Positions 32,735-42,326 of a stretch of 64,000 nt of DNA are shown here, in pieces. The notes below the pieces were generated by a model. It was not told where the DNA came from, did no database searches, and saw nothing but the letters and a program-made list of their open reading frames with translations. The stretch's first letter is position 1; the number at the start of each line of letters is the position of its first letter. The stretch is from CAYJLC01 sp044426355 (GTDB lineage: Bacteria; Bacillota; Clostridia; Oscillospirales; Butyricicoccaceae). The stretch is from positions 27,387-91,386 of the forward strand of contig JAWXUO010000001.1 of the NCBI GenBank assembly GCA_044426355.1. The letters run 5' to 3'. The position numbers and the translations under genes were made by a program.

Positions 32735-34090
32735 ATGATACACAGATATTCCCTAAAAGGTGAAAACTTCCTGCTAGACGTAAATTCTGGCTCAGTGCAT
32801 ATTTTAGACAATGTTTCGTATGCCGTTTCAGCTATGATTGATAAAAATATGAACGAAACTTGTCCTAACGAAATTTTTGATAATTTACAAAATTTTTCAA
32901 AAGAAGACATAAAAACTGCCTATGACGAGCTTTATACCTTATTTAAAGATGGTTTTTTATTTGCTGATGACGATTATATAGATTTTTCTAAAGTAATTTT
33001 AGAAAATGCACCTGTAAAAGCACTTTGTTTACACGTATCACACGATTGCAATTTACGTTGTAAATATTGTTTTGCAGAAACTGGCGATTTTGGTACTGGT
33101 AGAAAAATCATGCCTATTGATGTAGCAAAAAAAGCTATTGACTTTGTTATTGAAAGAAGTGGAAAACGTCGTAATATTGAGGTTGATTTTTTTGGTGGAG
33201 AGCCACTAATGGCGATGGATACGGTTCGTGCAACGGTTGAATACGCACGTTCAAAAGAAAAAGAATATAACAAACTTTTTCGTTTTACAATTACAACAAA
33301 TGGTGTATTACTTAACGATGATAACATTGAGTATATAAATAGTGAAATGTCAAATGTAGTATTATCTATCGACGGTTCTAAAGAAACTAACGATAATATG
33401 CGAAAAACCTTAAATGGCAAGAGCAGTTACGATATAATCATGCCAAAATTCCAAAAACTTGTAGAAAATCGTGATGAAAATCTTGATTATTACGCTCGTG
33501 GAACATTCACGAAAGAAAACCTAAATTTCGCCGAAGATGTACTCCATATCGCCGACTGTGGTTTCAAACATTTATCAGTCGAACCAGTTACAAGCGAGGC
33601 GAATGTCGGATATGATTTGTCCGAAGATGAATTACCTGCAATATTCGAAGAATACGAAAAACTATGCGATATTTTAATTGAGCGTAAAAACTCAGGAAAA
33701 GAAGTGAACTTTTTCCATTTTCTAGTAGATTTAGACCAAGGACCATGCGTAATTAAACGTTTAAGAGGCTGTGGAGCAGGATATGAGTATGTTGCTGTAA
33801 CACCTGAAGGCAATATTTACCCTTGCCACCAATTCGTAGGAAACGAAGAATACAAGCAAGGTAATGTGTTCAGCGAAGCTTTTGATATGGATATTTCAAA
33901 GAAATTTTCAAGCCTTAACATATATTCTCGTGAAAAATGCACAGAATGTTGGGCAAAATTCTATTGTAGTGGTGGTTGTAGCTCTGCAAACAATCTAATT
34001 AACGGAAATTTGAACGAACCTTACGAATTAGGTTGCATTCTCGAGAAAAAACGTCTTGAATGTGCAATTTACATGAAATCTCAAGTATAG
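32735..34090 (+). CDS. scfB: SCIFF radical SAM maturase (ScfB)
   Basis: 451 residues. The N-terminal RiPP-recognition region (about 1-85) precedes the radical-SAM cluster motif CNLRCKYC (Cys105, 109, 112). The C-terminal SPASM region has cysteines in RGCGAGYEYVAVTPEGNIYPCHQF and CTECWAKFYCSGGCSS, which bind two auxiliary 4Fe-4S clusters. It catalyses thioether bond formation on SCIFF. Length and motifs match TIGR03974. Confidence 0.96.
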   Translation: MIHRYSLKGENFLLDVNSGSVHILDNVSYAVSAMIDKNMNETCPNEIFDNLQNFSKEDIKTAYDELYTLFKDGFLFADDDYIDFSKVILENAPVKALCLHVSHDCNLRCKYCFAETGDFGTGRKIMPIDVAKKAIDFVIERSGKRRNIEVDFFGGEPLMAMDTVRATVEYARSKEKEYNKLFRFTITTNGVLLNDDNIEYINSEMSNVVLSIDGSKETNDNMRKTLNGKSSYDIIMPKFQKLVENRDENLDYYARGTFTKENLNFAEDVLHIADCGFKHLSVEPVTSEANVGYDLSEDELPAIFEEYEKLCDILIERKNSGKEVNFFHFLVDLDQGPCVIKRLRGCGAGYEYVAVTPEGNIYPCHQFVGNEEYKQGNVFSEAFDMDISKKFSSLNIYSREKCTECWAKFYCSGGCSSANNLINGNLNEPYELGCILEKKRLECAIYMKSQV

Positions 34091-34107
34091 TAATAAAACA
34101 AAAAGTA

Positions 34108-34163
34108 CAGGCATATGTTTAAATCAAGGAGTGTGATTTTCTTGAAATTTAAACGTATGCCTG
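34108..34163 (+). promoter_or_regulatory. 17-bp hairpin presenting the ribosome-binding site and start of the next gene
   Basis: 34108-34124 pairs with 34147-34163 over 17 positions, with a single G-T wobble. The 22-nt loop holds AAGGAG and the TTG start codon (34142). The right arm is the first coding sequence and the left arm contains an out-competed ATG. No T run follows, so it is not a terminator. The structure suggests translational control. Confidence 0.65.
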
Positions 34164-34657
34164 ATTTTAATTTATCGTCGCCACTTTTCATGATAATAGC
34201 GACATTTTTCATGTGTGGAGCTGTATTTGGTGCATTTTCTAGTAGCTTTGTACCAAACTTTTCTATATTTACATATGAATATCAAACAAAAACTTTAGTT
34301 TTTTGCTTTTTTGATGCAGTAAAATATAATATTTGCTTAATCTTTTTTAGTCGATTTTTAGGTTTTTTACTTCCACTGTTCGTGATGTTTCGAGGATATC
34401 TTTTATCATTTTCAATAGGTGTGCTTTATGCAAATTCTGCTGGTTTTTTTGATAAAAGTGTACTTATCGAAAGTATTTCATACAATTTTTTCGCAATTCC
34501 GTGTTTTTTAATAATATCAACCGTATGTTTCGAAACTTTTTTATTAAATCGGAAGAAAAAACATCGTGTACGTGGAAATTCAAGTAAATATAAATCAATT
34601 TTACTGTTAATTCTAATAAATTTTGGTTGGAATATTGCTTGCATGAGTATTTTTTAG
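34142..34657 (+). CDS. SpoIIM-like integral membrane protein
   Basis: 171 residues with about five hydrophobic helices. The segment FLGFLLPLFVMFRGYLLSFSIGVLYA and the following ..YNFFAIPCFLIIS resemble the SpoIIM/DUF95 family (stage II sporulation protein M), which acts in the peptidoglycan-degrading engulfment complex. TTG at 34142 is preferred since AAGGAG lies 10 bp before it; ATG at 34115 lies upstream of that site. No partner SpoIID/P gene is nearby. Family assignment is moderate. Its end overlaps the convergent MATE gene by 4 bp. Confidence 0.55.
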   Translation: MKFKRMPDFNLSSPLFMIIATFFMCGAVFGAFSSSFVPNFSIFTYEYQTKTLVFCFFDAVKYNICLIFFSRFLGFLLPLFVMFRGYLLSFSIGVLYANSAGFFDKSVLIESISYNFFAIPCFLIISTVCFETFLLNRKKKHRVRGNSSKYKSILLLILINFGWNIACMSIF

Positions 34658-36009
34658 TCTGCATCGACTGTTAAATCTTTTGCCCACTTTGAAAAAAGTG
34701 TTCTTCCTATAAATACAAATGCCTTTAAAATTTCGTCTATTTTTGTGCAACAAAACACTAAAAATACAGGGAAATTAAAATAAAATGCTGATAAAAATCC
34801 GAACGGAATTGCAATTAACCACAAGCAAATAATCTCTGCTCCAAGTACGAATTTGCTATCGCCACCACCTCGTAAAATACCCATTCCATTAATAATTGCA
34901 ATAGCTTGAAAAAATACAATAATAGAGTTTGCCGTTAGAAAAATTTGTGCAATTTCTGCAGTTTCTGGTGTAATATTATAAAATCCGATAACAATATCTT
35001 TTGTTAAAAATATCGTAGAAGACGCAAAAATCCCAAGTATAATCTCTAAAATTATGAACGTTTTGGAATATTCGTAGGCTTTTGCCACTTTTCCCTCGCC
35101 AATAGTGTTTCCTATTATAACTAAAGCCGAACTCGCAACGCCAAACAAGAAAATACTAACGAGTTGGAACATAACCGAGCTTATCGCATTTGCAGAAACC
35201 ATTGATTTCCCCATTCTTCCAAAAATTATCGAAAGTGACGTTGAACCAAGTCCCCACAAAATTTCATTTAAAAGTATTGGTGCTGAATTTTTCATAAAGT
35301 TTTTAAGAAATTCTATGTCAACAGACTTTAAATATTGCAATTTTAACTGAATTTTTTTATCAATTTTCGCCATGTAAAACATAATTATAAAAAATTCTAC
35401 AAAACGAGCCACAACCGTTGCAATAGCTGCACCACGAATTTCTAGTCTTGGCATACCAAAATTACCAAAAATCAGCGAATAATTTAAAAAAGCATTCACC
35501 AAAAACGACGTTCCGTATACACACATAGCAATTTTTGTCGAACGAACAGCACGAAGCGTCGTTACTGTACATGAAGCAAAAGTAAACGGAATATAACCGA
35601 TTGCCATAATTTTTAAATACATTACGCCTTGCTCTATAACCTCAGGTTCGGTAGTATAAATTTTCATAAACTGCTCAGGAAAGAAAAAAGCTATACAAAA
35701 AGCAATAATCGAGATAATAGTTGTCCCTCTATAGGCTATTGCGTAAATTTTATGTATAGATTTTATGTCATTTTTGCCATAATATTGCGAAATTAGAACA
35801 TTACTACCCTCAGATACACCTGCAGTTGCAAGAACCGTAATAAAAAACATTTGACCTGCCAAATTTGCACCTGAAAGTGCATTTTCACCAAGTTGTCCCA
35901 CCATTAAAGTATCTAATAAATTTACCATAAAGCTAATAAAACTCTGCACTCCAATAGGAGCTGCAATTGCAAATATAAGCCTATAAAAATTTTTATCCCT
36001 TACTATCAT
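34654..36009 (-). CDS. MATE-family efflux transporter
   Basis: 451 residues and about 12 transmembrane helices, from FAIAAPIGVQSFISFMVNLLDTLMVGQLGENALSGANLAGQ (first-repeat signature) to the related second repeat around residue 240. MATE proteins export drugs or metabolites using Na+ or H+ gradients; the substrate is not predictable. A weak AAAGAG ribosome-binding site precedes the ATG. Confidence 0.93.
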   Translation of the reverse strand: MIVRDKNFYRLIFAIAAPIGVQSFISFMVNLLDTLMVGQLGENALSGANLAGQMFFITVLATAGVSEGSNVLISQYYGKNDIKSIHKIYAIAYRGTTIISIIAFCIAFFFPEQFMKIYTTEPEVIEQGVMYLKIMAIGYIPFTFASCTVTTLRAVRSTKIAMCVYGTSFLVNAFLNYSLIFGNFGMPRLEIRGAAIATVVARFVEFFIIMFYMAKIDKKIQLKLQYLKSVDIEFLKNFMKNSAPILLNEILWGLGSTSLSIIFGRMGKSMVSANAISSVMFQLVSIFLFGVASSALVIIGNTIGEGKVAKAYEYSKTFIILEIILGIFASSTIFLTKDIVIGFYNITPETAEIAQIFLTANSIIVFFQAIAIINGMGILRGGGDSKFVLGAEIICLWLIAIPFGFLSAFYFNFPVFLVFCCTKIDEILKAFVFIGRTLFSKWAKDLTVDAD

Positions 36010-36045
36010 TTTTTGTACTCTTTCTTTTTTATAAATTTTAGGTTA

Positions 36046-36073
36046 AAAGAAGCGACTAAAAAGTCGCTTTTTC
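36046..36073 (-). terminator. Terminator after pfkA
   Basis: AAGCGACT/AGTCGCTT stem of 8 bp with a 4-nt loop, flanked by A and T runs, directly at the end of pfkA (stop at 36073). It ends the hprK-to-pfkA operon. Confidence 0.8.
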
Positions 36074-37047
36074 TAATGTGATACCGTTCTCGATATATTA
36101 TATAATACATTGTCTAAATCTTTTTCCATAGCTAGTCCTTCTTCAATATCAACATCAGAAATTTGACTATTTTTGTATCTAACAATGCGATTTGTTTTGT
36201 TTTGCAAAATAATATCAACTGCATGATGTCCCATAACAGTCGCCATTACTCTATCTCTCGAAGTAGGCGTTCCACCACGTTGAATGTGTCCTAAAATCGT
36301 AAGTCTTGTTTCAATTCCAGTAAGCTCGAATATTTTTTTGCCAACGTCTTCAGCGTTTCCGTAGCCTTCTGCAACGATAATTACGTGGTGATTTCTTCCA
36401 CGAATTTTACCAGCACGCATTTTTTCTACTATTTCTGCTTCTATGTCTAAATCACATTCAGGCACTAAAATAGCCGTTGCACCTGTCGCAATACCAACAT
36501 TTAGTGCTAAATGTCCTGCTTCACGTCCCATAACCTCAACAATAGAGCATCTTTCATGTGATTGCATTGTATCAGATAATTTATCTATAGCATCTATCGC
36601 TGTATTTTGAGCAGTGTCAAAACCAATTGTATAATCAGTACAAGTAATGTCGTTATCAATAGTTCCAGGAATACCAATCGCTGGAATACCAGCACGACTT
36701 AGTGTCTGTGCCCCACGGAAAGAACCGTCGCCACCTATTACTACAACAGCGTCTAAACCAAGATATTTACAAGTATTAACAGCCTTTTTAAGACCTTCTT
36801 CTGTCATAAACTCAAGACATCTTGCAGTATATAAGATTGTTCCACCTTTTTTTGATATACCATCAACAGACCTTGCGTCTAGTTCAATAACATCTCCATT
36901 AATAAGTCCGTTGTATCCACGACGAATACCAAGGCACGAAATTCCATGTGCAGTAGCTGTACGAACAACAGCACGTACTGCTGGATTCATTCCAGGTGCA
37001 TCTCCACCACTAGTAAGCACACCAATTCTTCTTATTTTTTTATCCAT
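36073..37047 (-). CDS. pfkA: ATP-dependent 6-phosphofructokinase PfkA
   Basis: Phosphorylates fructose 6-phosphate in glycolysis. 324 residues from the ATG at 37047, chosen because GGAGGTAG lies just upstream; a longer in-frame start would add 14 non-conserved residues. Motifs: GVLTSGGDAPGMNPAVRAVVR, GGDGSFRGA, IPGTIDNDI (catalytic Asp), MGREAGHLAL and the effector-site region GHIQRGGTPTSRDR. A Gly rather than Lys after GGDGS (GGDGSFRG) fits the ATP-dependent type. Confidence 0.97.
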   Translation of the reverse strand: MDKKIRRIGVLTSGGDAPGMNPAVRAVVRTATAHGISCLGIRRGYNGLINGDVIELDARSVDGISKKGGTILYTARCLEFMTEEGLKKAVNTCKYLGLDAVVVIGGDGSFRGAQTLSRAGIPAIGIPGTIDNDITCTDYTIGFDTAQNTAIDAIDKLSDTMQSHERCSIVEVMGREAGHLALNVGIATGATAILVPECDLDIEAEIVEKMRAGKIRGRNHHVIIVAEGYGNAEDVGKKIFELTGIETRLTILGHIQRGGTPTSRDRVMATVMGHHAVDIILQNKTNRIVRYKNSQISDVDIEEGLAMEKDLDNVLYNISRTVSH

Positions 37048-37088
37048 TTTTCTACCTCCAACGTAAAATAAAACGTTATATTTTACCA

Positions 37089-40000
37089 TTATACCACTAC
37101 TACGCTGTCCTCGTCAAGTTCTAAACGTAGTTTTGTTAACAATTCGGCATTGCTAATTACATATAAATCACGAGCAACCGTTATCGTTTTTTTGTCCTCT
37201 GTTGTATGAATACAAACTTTCGTATCTCCCCTATGCTCCATTAATATTTTTTTAATAGCTTTTAACTTAGGATTTTTCAAATTATCTATTTTTATCCACA
37301 CAGTTTTTTGTCTAACTTTTTTGCTAACATATGGTTTTTTATTAAGACTTTCATCAAGACCCTCTGCACTTATCGGCTTTATATAATTACACAAAATTTT
37401 CGGTACTTCATCTTCTTTTGCATTAATTCTTCCAGAAACAATAACCGTTTGGTCAGGTTTTATATACGAACCACATTGCGTTAACACCTTAGAAAACACA
37501 ACAAGTTCTATAGATGAATTTAAGTCCTCAAGCTGAACATATGCCATATTCGCATTTTTCTTCGTTACAAAAGATTTAACATGCGTTATAACGCCAACTA
37601 AAACCACTTCCATATTATCTTTAAAATATTTATTTGGAACATCTTGCGTTAGCTCGTCTATTATACTAAAAATCTTCGCAACACCCTCAGTATTTACCAA
37701 ATCTATATAATCATCTAAAGGGTGACCCGATAAATATATCCCCGACATCTCTTTTTCCATCAAAAGTAGCTGTTTTTTATCAAATTCACGAACAACTGGT
37801 ATCTCGATTTTTAGACTTTCTTCCTTACTTGCAAACAAACCAATTTGACCTTCAACATTTTTTTTCTTATCTTTGTAAATATCGTCTAAAGCCATTTCAA
37901 AAACTCTTAAAAGACCTGCACGAGAATGTCCAAACTCATCAAAAGCACCACATTTTATAAGCGATTCTAAAGCTTTTTTATTTAATTCTTTTGATTGCAT
38001 ACGTGTTAAAAAATCTTCGAAAGATACAAATAAACCATTTTTTTCACGTTCTTTAACCAAATTATCTATAAAATTTTTACCGATATTTTTAATAGCTACC
38101 AAACCAAAACGAATATCCTCGTTTGACACTACAAATCTCGACTTAGAATAATTTATAGATGGATTTAAAATCTTAATGCCCATCTCTTTTGTTGCAGAAA
38201 TATACTCAGAAACTTTTGCAGAAGAATCTAAAACCGACGTTAAAAGTGCCGACATATATTCCAAAGGATAATGACATTTGTAATAAGCTGTTTGATATGA
38301 TACAAAAGCATAAGACACAGCATGAGCTTTGTTAAAAGCATAGTTTGCAAAGTCTAAAATCTCTTCAAAAATTTCATTTGCAACCTTTTCAGGCACACCA
38401 TTTTTAATACAACCTTTTATCTCGTCATTTCCATAAACAAAAGCTTGCTTCTCTCGGTTTAATTCCTCAAAATTCTTTTTAGACATAGCTCGACGAACCA
38501 TATCAGCCTTACCTAAAGAATATCCAGCAAGTTTTCGAAAAACCTCCATTACCTGTTCTTGATACACAATACAACCATAAGTTACCCCTAAAATACCTTC
38601 TAAAAGCTCATGTTTATAGGTAACTTTACCCTCGGCGTGTCTTCCCTTAATATATTTTGGGATAGACTGCATAGGCCCTGGGCGATATAGTGCCACAACA
38701 GCTGTTATATCCTCAATAGACTGAGGTTTTAGCCCAGTTACAACACTTGTAATACCAGTACTTTCTAGCTGAAACACACCAGATGTTTTCCCTTGCGACA
38801 ACATCTCAAACGTCTTTTCGTCGTCTAAAGGTATTGTTTTTTCGTCAAAATCTTCATTCGTTTCTTTAATAGTTTCGATACAATCGTGTAAAACTGTAAG
38901 GTTACGTAGCCCTAGAAAATCCATTTTCAAAAGCCCTAATTTTTCTAAAGTCCCCATAGGAAACTGAGTTACAATTTGCTCATCATTCTTAGCTAAAGGA
39001 ACTAAATTTGCAACGCTCTCTTTTGTAATAACCACTCCCGCTGCGTGTGTTGATGCATGTCGTGGCATACCCTCAAGAGCCATCGCAGTGTCGATTAGCC
39101 TCTGCACAGTTTGGTCAATTTCATATTCACGTTTTAAATCTTCCGATACTGCAAGTGCTTTTTCTAAAGTCATTCCAAGTTCTTGTGGTATCATTTTTGC
39201 GATAGCGTCAACATCAGCATACGGAATATTCAAAGCTCGTCCTACATCTCGAACAGAACCTTTTGCAGCCATTGTTCCAAAAGTTACAATTTGTGCTACT
39301 TTATCTATTCCATATTTTTCTACAACATAGTCAATAACCTTAGTTCGCTTTTCATTACAAAAATCTATATCAATATCGGGCATAGAAATACGTTCTGGAT
39401 TTAAAAATCGTTCAAAATACAGTGAATATTTTATAGGGTCAATATCTGTTATTTCCAAAACATAAGCAACTATCGAACCTGCTGCCGAACCACGTCCTGG
39501 ACCTACAGGAATATCGTTGTTTTTAGCATATGCAATAAAGTCAGAAACTATTAAAAAATAATCTACAAATCCCATATTTTCTATCATAGAAATTTCAAAC
39601 TCTAGTCGCTCAGTATATAAATGCGTGTCGTTTCCAAATCTTTTTTCTAGCCCCTCAAAACATAGTTTTCTTAAATATTCGTTTGCAGAAAACTCCTTAG
39701 GTACATCATATTCTGGTAAATGATGTTCGTTAAAATTAAACTCAACATTACACATTTCAGCAATTTTCACAGTATTATCTATAGCTGTTTGTTGATATTT
39801 AAAAACATCTTGCATTTCTTCATAACTTTTTAGAAAAAATTCATCTGTTTCAAATTCCATTTTCGAAGGGTCGTCTACAGTCCGTCCCATTTGTATACAC
39901 ATTAAAACTTTTTGATTATAGCTGTCTTTTCTTCTTAAATAATGCACATCATTAGTCGCTACAAGTGGAATATTTGTTTCTCTCGCTATTTTTATCAAAT

Positions 40001-40565
40001 CACGAGTAACAATCTTTTGGTCTGCTATACCATGGTCTTGAATTTCTAAATAAAAATTACCTTCCCCATAGATTTCTTGCATCAAAAGTGCCTCTTGCTT
40101 CGCCTCGTCGTATCTACCAGATGTAATAAGTCTTGGAATTTTTCCTGCTAAACACGCAGAGAGGCATATAAGCCCCTCGCTATGTTTTTTAAGCATATTA
40201 ATATCAGTTCTCGGACGATTATAAAAACCGTTTACATATGCATTAGACACAATTTTTATTAAATTTTTATACCCTATTTCGTTTTTACAAAGTAGCACTA
40301 AATGATTATTTACATTATCAATTTCGTATACCTTATCCGTGTTATTTCTCGGTGCAACATACACTTCGCAACCGATAATAGGCTTAATTCCCTCTTTTTT
40401 GCAAGCATTATAAAAATCTATAACGCCATACATGACCCCATGGTCAGTAATTGCCACCGAGTCTTGTCCTATTTCCTTAACGTATTTTACAAGGTCTTTT
40501 ATTCTACATGCACCATCAAGCAAGCTATATTCCGTGTGCAAGTGTAAATGTACAAAATTAGACAT
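37089..40565 (-). CDS. dnaE: DNA polymerase III alpha subunit DnaE
   Basis: 1158 residues. An N-terminal PHP domain (about 1-200, HLHTEYSLLDGACR, metal ligands kept) is followed by the polymerase core with PDIDIDFCNEKR (about 402-413) and GPGRGSAAGS. Helix-hairpin-helix motifs lie near 790-850, and an OB fold (about 985-1065) completes it. It has the form of DnaE1/DnaE3 of Firmicutes, which extend primers or replicate the lagging strand with PolC. It overlaps whiA by 8 bp. Confidence 0.97.
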   Translation of the reverse strand: MSNFVHLHLHTEYSLLDGACRIKDLVKYVKEIGQDSVAITDHGVMYGVIDFYNACKKEGIKPIIGCEVYVAPRNNTDKVYEIDNVNNHLVLLCKNEIGYKNLIKIVSNAYVNGFYNRPRTDINMLKKHSEGLICLSACLAGKIPRLITSGRYDEAKQEALLMQEIYGEGNFYLEIQDHGIADQKIVTRDLIKIARETNIPLVATNDVHYLRRKDSYNQKVLMCIQMGRTVDDPSKMEFETDEFFLKSYEEMQDVFKYQQTAIDNTVKIAEMCNVEFNFNEHHLPEYDVPKEFSANEYLRKLCFEGLEKRFGNDTHLYTERLEFEISMIENMGFVDYFLIVSDFIAYAKNNDIPVGPGRGSAAGSIVAYVLEITDIDPIKYSLYFERFLNPERISMPDIDIDFCNEKRTKVIDYVVEKYGIDKVAQIVTFGTMAAKGSVRDVGRALNIPYADVDAIAKMIPQELGMTLEKALAVSEDLKREYEIDQTVQRLIDTAMALEGMPRHASTHAAGVVITKESVANLVPLAKNDEQIVTQFPMGTLEKLGLLKMDFLGLRNLTVLHDCIETIKETNEDFDEKTIPLDDEKTFEMLSQGKTSGVFQLESTGITSVVTGLKPQSIEDITAVVALYRPGPMQSIPKYIKGRHAEGKVTYKHELLEGILGVTYGCIVYQEQVMEVFRKLAGYSLGKADMVRRAMSKKNFEELNREKQAFVYGNDEIKGCIKNGVPEKVANEIFEEILDFANYAFNKAHAVSYAFVSYQTAYYKCHYPLEYMSALLTSVLDSSAKVSEYISATKEMGIKILNPSINYSKSRFVVSNEDIRFGLVAIKNIGKNFIDNLVKEREKNGLFVSFEDFLTRMQSKELNKKALESLIKCGAFDEFGHSRAGLLRVFEMALDDIYKDKKKNVEGQIGLFASKEESLKIEIPVVREFDKKQLLLMEKEMSGIYLSGHPLDDYIDLVNTEGVAKIFSIIDELTQDVPNKYFKDNMEVVLVGVITHVKSFVTKKNANMAYVQLEDLNSSIELVVFSKVLTQCGSYIKPDQTVIVSGRINAKEDEVPKILCNYIKPISAEGLDESLNKKPYVSKKVRQKTVWIKIDNLKNPKLKAIKKILMEHRGDTKVCIHTTEDKKTITVARDLYVISNAELLTKLRLELDEDSVVVV

Positions 40566-41457
40566 CAGTCATCTCCTTTGCAATGCTCTGAATCTTTCTC
40601 ATTCTATGATTTATCGCAGACTTTGAAAGTGGTGGATTATGAATTTCCCCTAGCTCTTTTAGGCTAAGTTCCGAATTATTTAGCCTTATATTAATCGTAT
40701 TATGCAAATTTTTAGGAAAAATATCCATACCATGCTTTTCGATAATTTGTGTAATCATTTGACATTGACTATACCCCGTGTCTACAGCCTTTGCTAAATT
40801 TGCAGTTTCGCAATTTACCTGACGATTAACTCGGTTTATCAGTTCTTTTTTAACTTTTTCTTCCATAACTTTCATAGCAGAATTAGTTGCCGAAATGCTA
40901 GTTAAAAAGTTTTCTACAAGCGTTGTATCTTTAAAATATACCACTTGCTGATTTTTTCGTGTACTTATTTTAGGGCTAAGTTTTATATCTGTCATTAAAT
41001 CCAAAATTTCTTTCGACAAAACTTTTTTTGTAGTGCTTATTTCAAGGTGACTTTTTTTCTCAGGGCTTGCAATAGTTCCACATTCTAAAAAAAGACCACG
41101 AAGAAAACTCGCCTCGCAACAATCCCCATCTACAACATTTCTGTTTAAAGAATAATTTATATGATATTTATGGTCATACGAAAACTCGTAAAATATTTTT
41201 GATATTTCAAAAGGATTATCAAGCTCAAAAATATATTTGTTTCCCAAAACCAAAGGTTTTATATTTATATTAAATGCTTTTTTAAACAAAATACTAATTC
41301 TTTTTGCTACATCTTTATTTTCTGTAGTAATTTTTATATATGTATGCGAAAAAACTGTGCAAACTAGCAAAATCCCATAAATTTCAGCTATTGCACAGCA
41401 TTTTGAATTAATGCTAGTTTTTGCTATCTCACTTTTCACTTCGCTTGCAAATGACAT
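40558..41457 (-). CDS. whiA: Sporulation/division regulator WhiA
   Basis: 299 residues: N-terminal LAGLIDADG-like domain (about 1-200) and C-terminal helix-turn-helix (LSLKELGEIHNPPLSKSAINHRMRKI). In Firmicutes WhiA influences cell division and chromosome segregation. It follows rapZ; the yvcK/glmR gene that often lies between them is missing in this operon. Confidence 0.95.
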   Translation of the reverse strand: MSFASEVKSEIAKTSINSKCCAIAEIYGILLVCTVFSHTYIKITTENKDVAKRISILFKKAFNINIKPLVLGNKYIFELDNPFEISKIFYEFSYDHKYHINYSLNRNVVDGDCCEASFLRGLFLECGTIASPEKKSHLEISTTKKVLSKEILDLMTDIKLSPKISTRKNQQVVYFKDTTLVENFLTSISATNSAMKVMEEKVKKELINRVNRQVNCETANLAKAVDTGYSQCQMITQIIEKHGMDIFPKNLHNTINIRLNNSELSLKELGEIHNPPLSKSAINHRMRKIQSIAKEMTDV

Positions 41458-41465
41458 ACCTTCTC

Positions 41466-42326
41466 CTAAACTTTTCCTATATCTCTATGTGTTATAACAG
41501 CCGAATGCCCCATGTCAAGAGCATGTTTCAATACTTCCTCTCCTATAGCAACACTTCTGTGCTTACCTCCAGTACAGCCTATCGCTACAACAATAGAACT
41601 TTTCCCCTCGTCTATATATTTCGGTATTAAAAAATCTAACATATCACGTAGTTTCACCATAAATTCTTCTGCAATACCATTTTGGTATACATATTCACGC
41701 ACTTTTTCATCTGTTCCGTTGTTCATGCGTAGTTCTGGCACATAATAAGGATTTGGCAAAAATCTAACGTCAAACATTAAATCTGCCTCGAGTGCAGGTC
41801 CATGTTTAAATCCAAAAGTCTGTACGTTTATTATGAGCGTTCTGCTGTTTTCTCCTAAAAATAATTTTAAAATATGGTCGTGCAAACGTGCAGTAGACAC
41901 AGTCGATGTATCTACCTCATAATCTGCCTTCAAACGTATTGGTTCAAGCAGTTCTCTCTCTTTTCCAATAGCTTGTGCAATAGAACTTGTGCCATCTGAC
42001 ATAGGGTGTTTTCTGCGTGTTTCTTTATATCTGTTTACCAAAACAGAATTTTTTGCATCTAAAAATAAAATTTTAAATACACAGCCTAATTCCTCTGCCT
42101 CTTTTATAGAAGAAAAAAGCTGCTCAAAATCTCTCCCACTGCGAATATCCATAACTAAAACAACGTTTTTACGTTCCGAGTTTATAAAAATTTCTGCAAA
42201 TTTTGGTATCAGTTGTGGTGGCATATTATCAACACAATAAAAACCCCAATCTTCAAGGCTTTCTGCAGCTTTGCTTTTCCCTGCCCCACTCATTCCAGAT
42301 ATAATTAAAAATTCCACATCAGTCAC
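41466..42326 (-). CDS. rapZ: RNase adapter RapZ/YvcJ nucleotide-binding protein
   Basis: 286 residues. P-loop GMSGAGKSKA (residues 12-21), DNMPPQLIPKF, and the C-terminal domain VAIGCTGGKHRSVA characteristic of RapZ. It binds GTP/ATP and small metabolites; in E. coli it presents small RNAs to RNase E, while YvcJ in Firmicutes affects competence and cell-wall metabolism. It overlaps murB by 8 bp, a link to cell-wall precursor supply. Confidence 0.96.
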   Translation of the reverse strand: MTDVEFLIISGMSGAGKSKAAESLEDWGFYCVDNMPPQLIPKFAEIFINSERKNVVLVMDIRSGRDFEQLFSSIKEAEELGCVFKILFLDAKNSVLVNRYKETRRKHPMSDGTSSIAQAIGKERELLEPIRLKADYEVDTSTVSTARLHDHILKLFLGENSRTLIINVQTFGFKHGPALEADLMFDVRFLPNPYYVPELRMNNGTDEKVREYVYQNGIAEEFMVKLRDMLDFLIPKYIDEGKSSIVVAIGCTGGKHRSVAIGEEVLKHALDMGHSAVITHRDIGKV

